DNA of 64,000 nucleotides from Sporosarcina sp. (GTDB taxonomy: Bacteria; Bacillota; Bacilli; Bacillales_A; Planococcaceae). This document shows positions 7,368 to 16,247 of the stretch, piece after piece. The position numbers were made by a program, and so were the translations under genes. Numbering within the stretch: the stretch's first letter is position 1; each line of letters opens with the position of its first letter. The stretch spans positions 1 through 64,000 of the forward strand of contig JARIDO010000002.1 of NCBI GenBank assembly GCA_029263895.1, given 5' to 3'. The notes under the pieces were generated by a model that worked only from the letters and a program-made list of their open reading frames with translations, had not been told where the DNA came from and made no database searches.

Positions 7368-9401
7368 ATGAAAAAATTATTATTTATATTTTTAACAGGT
7401 CAATTGTTAATTCTAACTTATATATTTAATCAATCAATCTATCAAATTTACGAATTAAATAATATTGGAGATAATTCTCTAGAAATGTATGTAGTAGAAG
7501 ACTCGACAAGCGATAAATTACAGCAATTGTATCAGTTAATTAATGATGACTGTTTAGCTACAGAGGGATGTAAAATTCAACTGGTTAAAACTCCAATATC
7601 GGAAGAACAGAAGATGATCTATGATATATACCATAGCCAATTAGAAGATATAAAAAAAACACCATCAATACGATCAAACTACGTATTTAATTATCTCAAT
7701 TTAATGCAGGAAGACTTTGTGGATAGTAATGGTATTTTCTATACCGACCTTTCAATTGAAAAGCTTTCATTATTCGAAAAGCAATTACATCTTGATATCT
7801 CATCCTATAATAACGCAATTAATTACAAGCAAATTATTAAATTTAATCTGTTTAATCTTTTTGTATTTTTAATTATTACTCAACTGATTTTATTTATCTA
7901 CACGTTTACTAGAATAAAAATAAATGCAATTAAAAAGGTGCTTGGTTACTCAGAAAGTAAAATGGTTATTTCTTCGTTAAGAAGTTTTCTTTTAATGGAA
8001 ATAATTATTGCAAGCGGTATTTATTTACTTCATTTCATCTATTACTCCATTATGGGAGCAATAGTTGGCCGTTATTTTTATTTATTGCTAGTATTTTTGG
8101 TACTAGTTATTATCGTAAATATTATATTGTTGATGTTTACTCAAATTAGCCTAAAGTTCATTGATATTCCAATGATGATGAAGAATAAAGTTTATTCGAA
8201 TAAACTTAACTATGGATTGTATACAATAAAAATATTGTTGATTTTAGCAATAACAGTATCTGCTTCAATTTTTATTACAAATTATAAAGATTATAAAGAC
8301 AAGCTTGGGAATCTAAGTGAATACAAAAAATTAGAAAACTACTTTACAGCAACAGGATTTAATTCTGACGAATTTGATAAAGCAAGTAATGATAAAAAGT
8401 TATCTGAAGTATATGGTAAGTCGATTAAAGATTTGTATGAGCATTTCGACGATAGAGAGGAATTATATATTGTTGATGCTTCAGAAGTTATAGGCTCTCT
8501 ATCTTCTTTTTGGCTTGAGATGAATGGTAAGAGGAGAGCGGATATTTATTCTGATTTACAAAGTAATTATATAATTGCAAATGCAAACTTTTTGAAAGAC
8601 TTTATGGGTATTAAGATTAATAAAGGTAAATTAATAAAAGAATGCAATTGTAAAGAGCCCACAATTTTGGTTCCTGCTTTATATAAATCGAAAGAAGCAG
8701 AAATTAAAGAAATCTATGTTGATAAGTACAACGAATTATTAAACTCTGATGAAATGTTTGAATTTGAAAGTTTTGAACCTAGACTAATCAAGGACGTAAA
8801 TATAATGTACATGGGTAATAATCAGGATATAGAATTACTAGGTAAAAATTTGGATGATGATTCCACAGAAATTAATCTAAAAAACACGATTATTATGTTG
8901 GATCAGGGGGATTTTGGGAATCAATATTATTACACTCAATTGAATCAAGGAGATATCATTTTCAACCTAGAAGAAAGAAAAAACTTTTCACAAGCCTTAG
9001 AAAAGTTCAATTTAAAGAAGCTGGTGATCGCTGGATCTCTTTTGACACCATTTATGGATTCTATTCATAATGCTGAATTCTTAATGCGTAATTCGCTCGT
9101 TTTTTTGACCCTCTTTTTATGCACATTGATTTTTATCATATTTATTTCTAATTATGTAGATATGATATCCAATGGTAAAAAGTATGCGATGCAGTATATT
9201 TTCGGCTATGGATTGCTGAAAACTTTTAAATCTAGTATCGTCGTATATATATTACTTGTAAGTATTATAGGATTAGACTTCTATTGGGATTTTAATATTT
9301 TGTTTTATATATTAACTTTAATTGCTGACTTTCTAATCGTAATAGTTTTATATATTAAATTTGTGAAGCAGGATATTCATAAACTAATTAAAGGTGGATA
9401 A
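7368..9401 (+). CDS. DUF1430-type bacteriocin-associated integral membrane protein (locus 1)
   Basis: A 677-residue protein with an N-terminal signal-anchor helix (1-25) and an outside domain to about 155. A cluster of hydrophobic segments follows (about 160-182, 207-260, 280-305), then a large hydrophilic domain (about 310-575) and three C-terminal helices. This FtsX/MacB-like plan is that of the bacteriocin-associated membrane proteins found next to lactococcin-972-type genes. It very likely forms an ABC complex with the ATPase encoded 2 bp downstream. Whether that complex exports the bacteriocin or gives immunity is not settled from sequence. GGAGGG precedes the ATG. Codon use is very AT-rich, like the rest of the locus, which fits transfer. 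Confidence 0.8.
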   Translation: MKKLLFIFLTGQLLILTYIFNQSIYQIYELNNIGDNSLEMYVVEDSTSDKLQQLYQLINDDCLATEGCKIQLVKTPISEEQKMIYDIYHSQLEDIKKTPSIRSNYVFNYLNLMQEDFVDSNGIFYTDLSIEKLSLFEKQLHLDISSYNNAINYKQIIKFNLFNLFVFLIITQLILFIYTFTRIKINAIKKVLGYSESKMVISSLRSFLLMEIIIASGIYLLHFIYYSIMGAIVGRYFYLLLVFLVLVIIVNIILLMFTQISLKFIDIPMMMKNKVYSNKLNYGLYTIKILLILAITVSASIFITNYKDYKDKLGNLSEYKKLENYFTATGFNSDEFDKASNDKKLSEVYGKSIKDLYEHFDDREELYIVDASEVIGSLSSFWLEMNGKRRADIYSDLQSNYIIANANFLKDFMGIKINKGKLIKECNCKEPTILVPALYKSKEAEIKEIYVDKYNELLNSDEMFEFESFEPRLIKDVNIMYMGNNQDIELLGKNLDDDSTEINLKNTIIMLDQGDFGNQYYYTQLNQGDIIFNLEERKNFSQALEKFNLKKLVIAGSLLTPFMDSIHNAEFLMRNSLVFLTLFLCTLIFIIFISNYVDMISNGKKYAMQYIFGYGLLKTFKSSIVVYILLVSIIGLDFYWDFNILFYILTLIADFLIVIVLYIKFVKQDIHKLIKGG

Positions 9402-9403
9402 GT

Positions 9404-10099
9404 ATGTCTATCATAAAACTTGCTGGAGTTTCCAAGAAATATGACGGTAATGAGATATTCTCAGATATTCACTTATCAATAGAGCTAGGCGAAATGGTAG
9501 CAATCATTGGTGAGAGCGGTAAAGGAAAAACAACGTTATTAAATATAATGGGGCTGATCACAAAAAAGGATGAAGGTGATCTAACGATTTGTGGGGTTAA
9601 AAATCCTACTATTCATTCTAAATCTTCTATGTTATTAAGAAGAGAAAAAATCGGGTACTTATTCCAAAATTACGGATTAGTCGACGATGAAACTGTATTG
9701 TGGAATTTAATGCTAGCTTTAGAATATAAAAAAGACAATAAAAAAACTAAAAAGGAAAAAGTTAACCGTCTACTTCAAGAATTTGATCTAATATATTTAA
9801 AGGATAAAATGGTGTACCAATTAAGTGGAGGAGAGCAACAACGTATAGCCATTGTTAGATTAATTTTGCAAGAAAGTGAACTAATATTTGCGGATGAACC
9901 GACTGCTAGTTTAGATGCTGATAATGAAAAGAAGATAATGGAGTATTTGAAGCGGTTAAATGCTGAAGGCAAAACGATAGTTGTAGTGACGCACAACAAA
10001 AATATTTTACATTATTTTCATCGTATAATTAACTTAAAAGACTTACTTAATCGAAGTATTGATGATCTTGACGCAAAAGAAAATGTGAAAAACATTTAA
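9404..10099 (+). CDS. ABC transporter ATP-binding protein, bacteriocin (lactococcin 972) group, locus 1
   Basis: A 231-residue nucleotide-binding subunit. Walker A is GESGKGKTT (36-44), the Q-loop is in YLFQNYG, the signature is LSGGEQQR (about 141), Walker B is LIFADEPTASLD and the switch His is in VVVTHN. Walker A has Lys in place of the usual Ser in GxSGSGKS/T, which is a minor oddity. The start follows GGTGG and begins 2 bp after the DUF1430 stop, so the two are translationally linked. It supplies ATP hydrolysis for the DUF1430 partner. The family (LolD/MacB-like, bacteriocin group) is clear and the exported substrate is inferred from the neighbours. Confidence 0.88.
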   Translation: MSIIKLAGVSKKYDGNEIFSDIHLSIELGEMVAIIGESGKGKTTLLNIMGLITKKDEGDLTICGVKNPTIHSKSSMLLRREKIGYLFQNYGLVDDETVLWNLMLALEYKKDNKKTKKEKVNRLLQEFDLIYLKDKMVYQLSGGEQQRIAIVRLILQESELIFADEPTASLDADNEKKIMEYLKRLNAEGKTIVVVTHNKNILHYFHRIINLKDLLNRSIDDLDAKENVKNI

Positions 10100-10192
10100 T
10101 GATTTTGTAAATATTTAACTAAAGTTAACGAATAAGGCTATTGTCGGTGAGAAATGATGTAAAATATGCTTAGGGCAAAAGCTAATAATGGA

Positions 10193-10236
10193 AAGAAGGT
10201 TGGATACTCAGAAGGTATCCGGTCTTCTTTTCTATT
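10193..10236 (+). terminator. Rho-independent terminator of bacteriocin locus 1
   Basis: AGAAGGTTGGATAC pairs with GTATCCGGTCTTCT around a 7-base loop and a TTTTC tract follows. It ends the three-gene operon. Confidence 0.8.
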
Positions 10237-10280
10237 TCTATGAAAAATGAAATCTACTATTCATTTTTTATAGTATTGCC

Positions 10281-11283
10281 GAGAGTGTAAAATATCTTGT
10301 GTAAATGAATAAATGCAAAAAGGAAGACCTTTTCTTGGTAGAATTAAGTCACCATAACCAATCCTAGAAAAGAGGCCTTCCCTATGACCCATTTTACAAC
10401 AGATATTGTTCAAGCACTAGTCCCAAAACAAGATATTTCCGAGGTATTTCGATCGCATTTAGAAACAGCAGTTAATACATTACTGACTACTGAGCTTACA
10501 GCCTTTTTAGATTATGAGAAATATGATCGTATTGGTTTTAACTCAGGGAATTCACGGAATGGCTCATACGATCGAACACTACATACGGAGTACGGTGACC
10601 TTTTCGTCACGATTCCTCGTGATCGTAACGGTGAGTTTAAGCAGCAGACAGTAGCCCCTTAAAAGCGATCGAACGATACACTTGAATCCTTTGTCATTCA
10701 TATGTTTCAAAAAGGTGTAACAATGGCTGAAATTGCGGATTTGATTGAGAAAATGTATGGCCATCATTACACGCGTCAAACTATTTCTAATATGGTGCAA
10801 GTTATGGGAGAGCAAGTAGAAGCATTTAAGAAGAGAGAACTCAGCCCTCGCTACGTCTGTATTTATTTAGACGCAACGTATATCTAAGTAAGACGTGAAA
10901 CCGTTTTCTAAAGAATCGATTTACATAGCTGGCTGCATACGAGAAGATGGTTCAAAAGAAGTGATTGCCTATATAATAGCGCCAACAGAATCTGCTTTCA
11001 ATTGGAAAGAGCTTCTACTCGAAATAAAAGAACGCGGTGTAGAAGAAGTTCTTCTTTTCTTGTCAGACGACCTAACTGACATGGTAGATACAATTACGAG
11101 TGTATTGCAAAAAGAAAAAATCCAAACATGTCTAGTTCATGTAGCCCGCACGATTTCCCACAAAGTACGTGTGGAAGACTGAGCTGAGATTCGCGAGGAT
11201 TTCAAAACCGTTTACCGCGCCGATGATCAGGTAAAAGGGCAAGCAGAGTTAGATAAGTTTTGTTCCAAATGGACGCTTGGAAT
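10281..11283 (+). mobile_element. IS256-family element, 5' two-thirds with left inverted repeat
   Basis: GAGAGTGTAAAATATCTTGT at 10281 is a left terminal repeat, about 100 bp before the transposase start. The element breaks off near 11283, where transposase similarity stops abruptly. A matching terminal repeat (GAGAGTGTCGATATTTATGT, 14780) and the missing 3' third of the gene lie 3.5 kb away in inverted orientation. Confidence 0.8.
10384..11283 (+). pseudogene. IS256-family (Mutator) transposase, truncated with in-frame stops
   Basis: It starts MTHFTTDIVQALVPKQDISE and runs through the typical GFNSGNSRNGSYDRTL and FVTIPRDRNGEF segments. It then has in-frame stops at about 10660 (after QTVAP) and 10885 (after DATYI), and a third near 11180. 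The catalytic region LDATY is present, but FLSDDLTDM stands where family members have a Gly-containing SDGLxG motif, so a core residue is also changed. The reading ends at DKFCSKW, about 60% of full length. It is not functional. Confidence 0.85.
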
Positions 11284-11722
11284 GGAAATTGGCGGTTAAT
11301 AGGATTACCTTTTCAAATTTAGTCATAAAAATTGACGTTAGAGAAGATCCTCCTCATCTCCTTCTAAAGAGATGGGGATTTTCTTTCACCAACGTCATTT
11401 ATTGTACAATCAAAAATTTTTATTTTGACAACTAGTTTGAGTAAGACGTAATTCTTCCAAAATAATGAGCTGAAAATGCGAAAGTAGTGTAGACTTCGTA
11501 AAAAAGAGGCTGGTGCTCGGACTGCGGGAAGATTCTTCAGGAACTTTTCTATACGGTGTCAAACGGAAAAACGAATAATCGTTTCTCCGAGTATAAATGA
11601 TTTTAAAAAGATTTTTTTCAGTAACTTTTTGGTTTTATCTAGACTAACTAGATAAAAGTTGTTTTGATGTACCTAACGGATTTTAAATGATGATCTTTTT
11701 AGTACCCCGAGGTTTGAGGTAA
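11284..11722. other. Gene-free stretch with repeated palindrome
   Basis: No coding sequence is supported. At 11330-11405 an inverted structure (TGACGTTA ... AACGTCA enclosing CATCTCC/AGAGATGG) carries the TTTTCTTTCACCAACGT string also seen at 6656-6672. At 11632-11657 TTTTATCTAG is mirrored by CTAGATAAAA, a possible end signal for the pgdA-side transcript. The remainder shows nothing recognisable. Confidence 0.5.
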
Positions 11723-12679
11723 TTAGAGACGACTGTCATTTTGAAAGTTGAGGTCGAAATGATTCGCTTCATCATAAACGACAAACTGATATCCTTGTTC
11801 TTTAAAAAATTTAATAATCCCTGGCAGTGCGAGCAAAGTTTGTGGTCTTTCATGCATCAGTACAACTTCTTTGTTAGATTTTGTACCACTTTTAATATTT
11901 TCTATTATTTGAGTTGGATTATCTTTCAACGACCAGTCATTTGAGTCAATTGTCCAATCCCATACTTTAATGTCTGCTTCTACAATTTGATTGCGAATTT
12001 GTTCACTTTTCAATCCAGGAGCTGAACCATAAGGAGGACGAACCAAATTGGGGTTTGTACCTGTAATCTCGTGAATTAGTGCTAACGTTTCATTCATCTC
12101 AGGCACAAACTGCTTTTCATTATATAATTTTATGAATTCATGCGTCATACTATGACCACCGACATAATGACCTTCTGTTGTTGCGCGTCTTACACTAGCT
12201 TGTAGATATTCTTTTTTGAGGTGATCTCCTTGCATGAAAAATGTTGCTTTCACATCTTGTTCTTTTAAGAGATCTAAAAATTGGTCTGTTAGTTTACTAG
12301 GCCCATCATCAAAGGTTAGATAAACTACTTTACCTAAGTTATTTTCTTCTGAGTTTGTTTGCATTTCAGTTTGTACTTTGTCGTGAGTAATGGGAACTTC
12401 AGTATTTTCAATTGAATTTTGATTGTTAATGTTTGTGTTGGAACTAGAATGTTCTATGGAGGGTTCTACTACATCTTTTTGTTCTTCTAGGTTAGGAAGA
12501 GTGGGGGTCTGAACTATTATAGCTCCATCGTGCTGCATGATTTTTTCACCGGCAGCATATGATTTCCCTACAATTAAACCTGTTAAAAAAGTTATGATTA
12601 ATGCGCCTAATACCAACATTGCGACTCGTGATTTTATTATTTTTCTCCCTTTGAAATCGTCATTTTGTAGGGCTTTCAT
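11723..12679 (-). CDS. pgdA: Peptidoglycan-type polysaccharide deacetylase (NodB domain)
   Basis: A 318-residue membrane-anchored enzyme with a helix at about 18-42, a Ser/Asn/Glu-rich linker to about 115, then a NodB (CE4) domain. All five catalytic motifs are visible: TFDDGP, HSMTH (metal ligands), RPPYG, the WDWTIDSNDW region and the VVLMHE region. It probably removes N-acetyl groups from cell-wall GlcNAc, making the wall resistant to lysozyme. It lies downstream of the sigV-rsiV pair on the same strand, separated by 110 bp that contain a hairpin, and has AGGAGG before its ATG. The position and the sigma pair suggest it is the output of the regulon. An alternative substrate (chitin or xylan) is unlikely given this context. 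Confidence 0.85.
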   Translation of the reverse strand: MKALQNDDFKGRKIIKSRVAMLVLGALIITFLTGLIVGKSYAAGEKIMQHDGAIIVQTPTLPNLEEQKDVVEPSIEHSSSNTNINNQNSIENTEVPITHDKVQTEMQTNSEENNLGKVVYLTFDDGPSKLTDQFLDLLKEQDVKATFFMQGDHLKKEYLQASVRRATTEGHYVGGHSMTHEFIKLYNEKQFVPEMNETLALIHEITGTNPNLVRPPYGSAPGLKSEQIRNQIVEADIKVWDWTIDSNDWSLKDNPTQIIENIKSGTKSNKEVVLMHERPQTLLALPGIIKFFKEQGYQFVVYDEANHFDLNFQNDSRL

Positions 12680-12744
12680 GATTACTTAATCCTCCTGTTG
12701 TTATTTTGAGTCTTTAGGTATGTTCGTTTTTGTATAATATTCAG

Positions 12745-12776
12745 AAGTAGCAGACACGTGATTGTTTCTGCTACTT
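12745..12776 (-). terminator. Hairpin between rsiV and pgdA (possible attenuator)
   Basis: AAGTAGCAGA pairs perfectly with TCTGCTACTT over a 12-base loop. No strong T run follows on the minus strand, so it may only reduce readthrough or stabilise mRNA ends. Confidence 0.4.
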
Positions 12777-12790
12777 GAAATATTATTAGG

Positions 12791-13663
12791 TTATTTAATA
12801 TATGTCTCACTTACCAATAAATCACTCAGGATATGCGTTGGTATTTCGAACTTTACAACACCCATGTAGCCTGGTGTGACTTCATATTTGTCAAATGAGA
12901 TAACAAGTTTATGATCCGATGTAATATAGAAGTTTTGATTTGCTTTAATTCCTTCAAAATTTCCTGAAAAGTCATCATCTGTGAAATAAGAAACTTCTTC
13001 ATTTGCTGCCATCTGTCGTTTCATTTCATCTTTTATATAAGAACTAATTGCATCGATATATCGATCATCTTTAAATAGGCTTGGCAGAGTAATTAATAGA
13101 TTGTTCTGTTTGTCAATTGTGTCGTATTTCATAACTGTAGAAGAAGACCCAATCGTCTCTACTTCATATCGAGCAATCGATAGAATGAGTGCAGTATCTG
13201 TTATTACTTCGTAACCAGTGTCAATCCCAAGGTGGCCATTTTTAAGTTTCTTCATTTCTGAAATTTCTTTTTTGAACTGTTCGAAGCGTGCTTTATTTTC
13301 CTTGAGGTACTTTTCATTTAATAAATTTTGTACTCCTTCATTCTCTAGACCACTAATTGCTGGAATGTCTAGATTGGCTTGATATGTCTTTTCGTTCAAA
13401 GTCAATTTTTGAACAGTGAAAACTTCTACGAAGGCTCCTAACACTGGAATGTTTGTCATTGATTGTGCTAAGGCTGGGCTTATATTGATACTACTAACAA
13501 ACAAAGCAGCAGCTGCAGCGACTCCAATAGACCATTGTTTCAGAAATGGACGCTTCTTTTGCGCTACTTTCGTCTGCAGAATTGAATTCTTCACGAGATC
13601 TTCCAATTCGGGTGGAATGTCTATATTCTCATACTCTTCTTTCAACTTCTTCATTTTTTTCAT
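12791..13663 (-). CDS. rsiV: RsiV-like anti-sigma factor (DUF4163/DUF3298)
   Basis: A 290-residue protein. A short cytoplasmic N-terminal part (1-44) would bind the sigma factor. One transmembrane helix at about 45-65 ends in ALAQ. The extracytoplasmic part has the DUF4163 region (about 85-180) followed by DUF3298 (about 190-285), as in B. subtilis RsiV. That protein binds lysozyme directly and is then cleaved by regulated proteolysis to free SigV. The ATG overlaps the sigma gene stop by four bases (ATGA), which indicates translational coupling and one operon. It would act as a membrane sensor that holds the ECF sigma factor until a wall-attacking signal arrives. Confidence 0.85.
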   Translation of the reverse strand: MKKMKKLKEEYENIDIPPELEDLVKNSILQTKVAQKKRPFLKQWSIGVAAAAALFVSSINISPALAQSMTNIPVLGAFVEVFTVQKLTLNEKTYQANLDIPAISGLENEGVQNLLNEKYLKENKARFEQFKKEISEMKKLKNGHLGIDTGYEVITDTALILSIARYEVETIGSSSTVMKYDTIDKQNNLLITLPSLFKDDRYIDAISSYIKDEMKRQMAANEEVSYFTDDDFSGNFEGIKANQNFYITSDHKLVISFDKYEVTPGYMGVVKFEIPTHILSDLLVSETYIK

Positions 13664-14157
13664 AATCTAAAATCCTCTCCAATTTCAATGCGTAGTGTTT
13701 TTAATGCACTATACAGCCTGGTTTTAACCGTATTAATATTGAGGTCTGTTATTGCTGCAATCTCGTCTATTTTTAAATCCTCAAAAAAACGTAGAATGAT
13801 TAGCGTCTTATATTTTTTAGGGAGCTGATCAATCGCTTCTTGTAAATCCATATCGGTTATTTCATCTTCTAATCGTGGCAAATGGACACTAAGAACATCA
13901 TTATCCATTACTGTAACTCGTTTATGTTTTCTGATGAAGTCAATGGATGTGTTAATGAGGATTCGATAGAACCACGTTTTCAAATAGGTTATTTCTTCAA
14001 GTCGATCAATGGATTTGAGTGCTTTTAAAATGGAGTCTTGTACAATATCCAGAGCGTTTTCTTTATTTCTAACATAGCTATAAGCAAGGCGATAATGTGC
14101 TTTCTGATTTTCTATTATGAATTTCTCCACAAGTTCATATTTTTCTTTTTTCGTCAT
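13660..14157 (-). CDS. sigV: ECF RNA polymerase sigma factor, SigV-like
   Basis: 165 residues from the ATG at 14157. This start is chosen because AAAGGTGAA lies 9-10 bp before it, and the longer frame to 14190 would give an N-terminal extension without a good site. Sigma region 2 (about 20-90) includes YSYVRNKENALDIVQDSI and the TWFYRILINTSIDF stretch. Region 4 (about 110-160) has a helix-turn-helix in DLKIDEIAAITDLNINTVKT. It is the size of B. subtilis SigV and pairs with the adjoining rsiV. It is expected to direct its own operon and pgdA. The SigV assignment rests mostly on the RsiV-type partner. Confidence 0.85.
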   Translation of the reverse strand: MTKKEKYELVEKFIIENQKAHYRLAYSYVRNKENALDIVQDSILKALKSIDRLEEITYLKTWFYRILINTSIDFIRKHKRVTVMDNDVLSVHLPRLEDEITDMDLQEAIDQLPKKYKTLIILRFFEDLKIDEIAAITDLNINTVKTRLYSALKTLRIEIGEDFRL

Positions 14158-14251
14158 GACAAAATATTCACCTTTTCTAATTTTCAACATGTCGCGAGCA
14201 CGTTATAATTATTTGACGGACTAGGTACTTAAATAGTTTTGAATAATGACC

Positions 14252-14278
14252 AACGAAAAGATGAGTCAACTATTTTCA
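14252..14278 (-). promoter_or_regulatory. Possible ECF (SigV) autoregulated promoter
   Basis: On the minus strand TGAAAA (14273-14278) is followed 17 bp later by CGTT (14252-14255). This is close to the ECF pattern of TGAAAC with CGTC and lies about 95 bp before the sigma start. An overlapping TTGACT could instead serve SigA. Confidence 0.4.
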
Positions 14279-14433
14279 ACTTTTATTATACGCTTATGGT
14301 AAAGAGAATGAGTGGTAAATGAGAGGTGAAATGAAGTCCTAAGTATAAGTTTTCACAAAAATATTATATGAATGGATTGACCATATGAAAGCAGCTCGTT
14401 TCGATACTTCTGGTTATGTGAATCGATTTTTCT

Positions 14434-14649
14434 TTGAATCTTTATATGCACGAGTCGCACAAGGAATTCTTTTTGAATGGGCAATGGATGGCCCCTGGGT
14501 TTATAGCAGCCGAAACTTACGATACTGTAGTTAAAATCGTATCATTACCGCCATTCCACGAAGGGAATCGCGAACAAATTGAGGCGGAAGTGAGACCAAT
14601 CGATACAATACGAAGCAACATTAAAATTGAAAAGAGTATTTGTAAGTAA
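14434..14649 (+). pseudogene. Unrecognised gene fragment
   Basis: A 71-codon open stretch contains FFLNGQWMAPGFIAAETYDT and ends KIEKSICK. An out-of-frame piece just upstream, from about 14382, reads MKAARFDTSGYVNRFFF. Neither has a ribosome-binding site at the right distance. The two frames look like one decayed gene in an IS-rich zone. I do not recognise the family. Confidence 0.3.
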
Positions 14650-14779
14650 TTGAAGTGGAGAGAATGACTTATGGAAATAAGTTATTAGGAGCAAAACACT
14701 AAGGTGCAAAATCTTAATAAGTTACCGTGTAATTTGAATAGTAACAACAGGATGAATATAAATCTTTACGTATCACAAG

Positions 14780-15290
14780 GAGAGTGTCGATATTTATGTG
14801 TAAATGGAAATCAAACCTTTTCATAGTATCTGATCACTTTGGAAAATAAATGTATGGAGTTATTTGTGTTACTTATCTTTGTTTATTTCAAACATCTCGG
14901 ACAGCTCTGCGCGAGCTTGATTGAAACCGATGTGACATCGTGTAAAGAAACGTTGGTTATAGTCTTCGAACTGAGATACTAAGAAGCGCTCAAGAGATTT
15001 TTCATTTGGAAACTGTTCTTTGCGCTTTGTATATTACTTGATTTGTTTATTAAAGGATTCGATTAAATTCGTTAAGTAAATGTTACGCCAAATCGATCTT
15101 GGGAAATTATAAAAATTAATAGAAGATTATTTGAAGCCGATGATTTCGTCACTTTCGGGTACGAGTTATTCCATTTGGAACAAAACTTATCTAACTCAGC
15201 TTGCCCTTCTACCTGGTCATCGGCGCGGTAAACGGTTTTAAAATCCTCGCAAATCTCAGCTTTTGTAGATCGAAAATTGCATAGTGAATT
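14780..15290 (-). mobile_element. IS256-family element, 3' third with terminal repeat
   Basis: Minus-strand transposase remnant. AEICEDFKTVYRADDQVEGQ ... DKFCSKW (15172-15263) overlaps the end of the copy at 11192-11283. The reading continues through broken frames with 'NLIESFNKQIK' to the C-terminal 'RAELSEMFEINK' near 14880. Beyond it GAGAGTGTCGATATTTATGT (14780) matches the left-end repeat at 10281. It is therefore the complementary end of an IS256 element lying in the opposite orientation. Confidence 0.8.
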
Positions 15291-15433
15291 TATCACAGAA
15301 GTATTACCGCCTAAGAAAACTTCAAAATAATAACGTTTAACCATTAATAAGAAATATGCTCACAGGTTAAAAGTAAAGTGACTATATCTGTGTGGAATGA
15401 AGTTACAATAGACATTAAGCCTAGAAAGTTTGT

Positions 15434-15479
15434 CAAAAAAACGAACCGGAAATTAGTCCAAACTAATTTCCGGTTCGTT
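15434..15479 (-). terminator. Terminator overlapping the end of the B3/4 gene
   Basis: On the minus strand AACGAACCGGAAATTAG is perfectly mirrored by CTAATTTCCGGTTCGTT and followed by a T run. The 5' arm of the stem is the coding sequence for the last residues (NEPEIS) and the stop codon lies in the 3' arm. Confidence 0.92.
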
Positions 15480-16154
15480 GGCATGTAGAATATAGGACTG
15501 GACATCTCCACCGCTAATGCTTGTAAACATATTGCCGCAAGCTTTCGTTAATTCGAAAGCTTTATTTGAATCCATAGTAGGCTGCAAGTAAAATAGTTGT
15601 ATAGCTTCTGTCGTTTCTTCGGTTACCGCAGTTCGTATGGAATCTACAAATGGACTTCCAAAAGGGCTATAATTATCTTTTAGGAATGGCATGTTATGCA
15701 TGGAGTTAAAGCGACCATTCAATCCGTCGTATCCATCTTCTTCATTCCCAACAGAGAAATTCATATTGCCGACAATACTATTGGCGTCATAAATACCTAT
15801 TGGGAGTTCGTATTGAAGGGAAAAGAAATTGTTTAAATCAACTGCAGAATGAAAAGGTTGTATATAATTTTGTTTTTTGATGCGTCTAAAAAGGGATTCA
15901 ACAGAGTTTCGATAGCGATTAGGATCAGCCCCAAGTGTTCTCCAAATTGTTCGCCACGCTTGTATGCCTGCATAATCGGTTAGCTCTTTTTCTTCAAGTT
16001 CGAAAAAAAGTTGTTCTTGAAAAAGTTGTAGTCGTCCTTTTAGCATTTGAGGAGATTCTGACACTGTAATTTTGGTATAATGGTTAATGCCCAATTTTAT
16101 ATTGGGTATTGCTTGAATGAGTGTATGATCTAATTTGATTTTCAATGACATCAC
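15453..16154 (-). CDS. B3/B4 tRNA-binding domain protein
   Basis: A 233-residue soluble protein with the B3/4 fold found in the phenylalanyl-tRNA synthetase beta chain and in free-standing proteins of Firmicutes. Features include GADPNRYRNSVESLFRRI (about 95-112) and SVGNEEDGYDGLNGR (about 154-168), ending in GGDVQSYILHANEPEISLD. Free-standing B3/4 proteins are suspected of aminoacyl-tRNA editing or amino-acid binding, but function here is not proven. It is a single gene divergent from queG. Its terminator is built into the last codons. Confidence 0.8.
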   Translation of the reverse strand: MMSLKIKLDHTLIQAIPNIKLGINHYTKITVSESPQMLKGRLQLFQEQLFFELEEKELTDYAGIQAWRTIWRTLGADPNRYRNSVESLFRRIKKQNYIQPFHSAVDLNNFFSLQYELPIGIYDANSIVGNMNFSVGNEEDGYDGLNGRFNSMHNMPFLKDNYSPFGSPFVDSIRTAVTEETTEAIQLFYLQPTMDSNKAFELTKACGNMFTSISGGDVQSYILHANEPEISLD

Positions 16155-16247
16155 CCTTTATCTAATTTTGGTTTCTACAATAGTTCATACGACCTTAACG
16201 ATAGATTTAGTATTGATGCAATTCTACCATAGAGGGGGTGAAACAGT

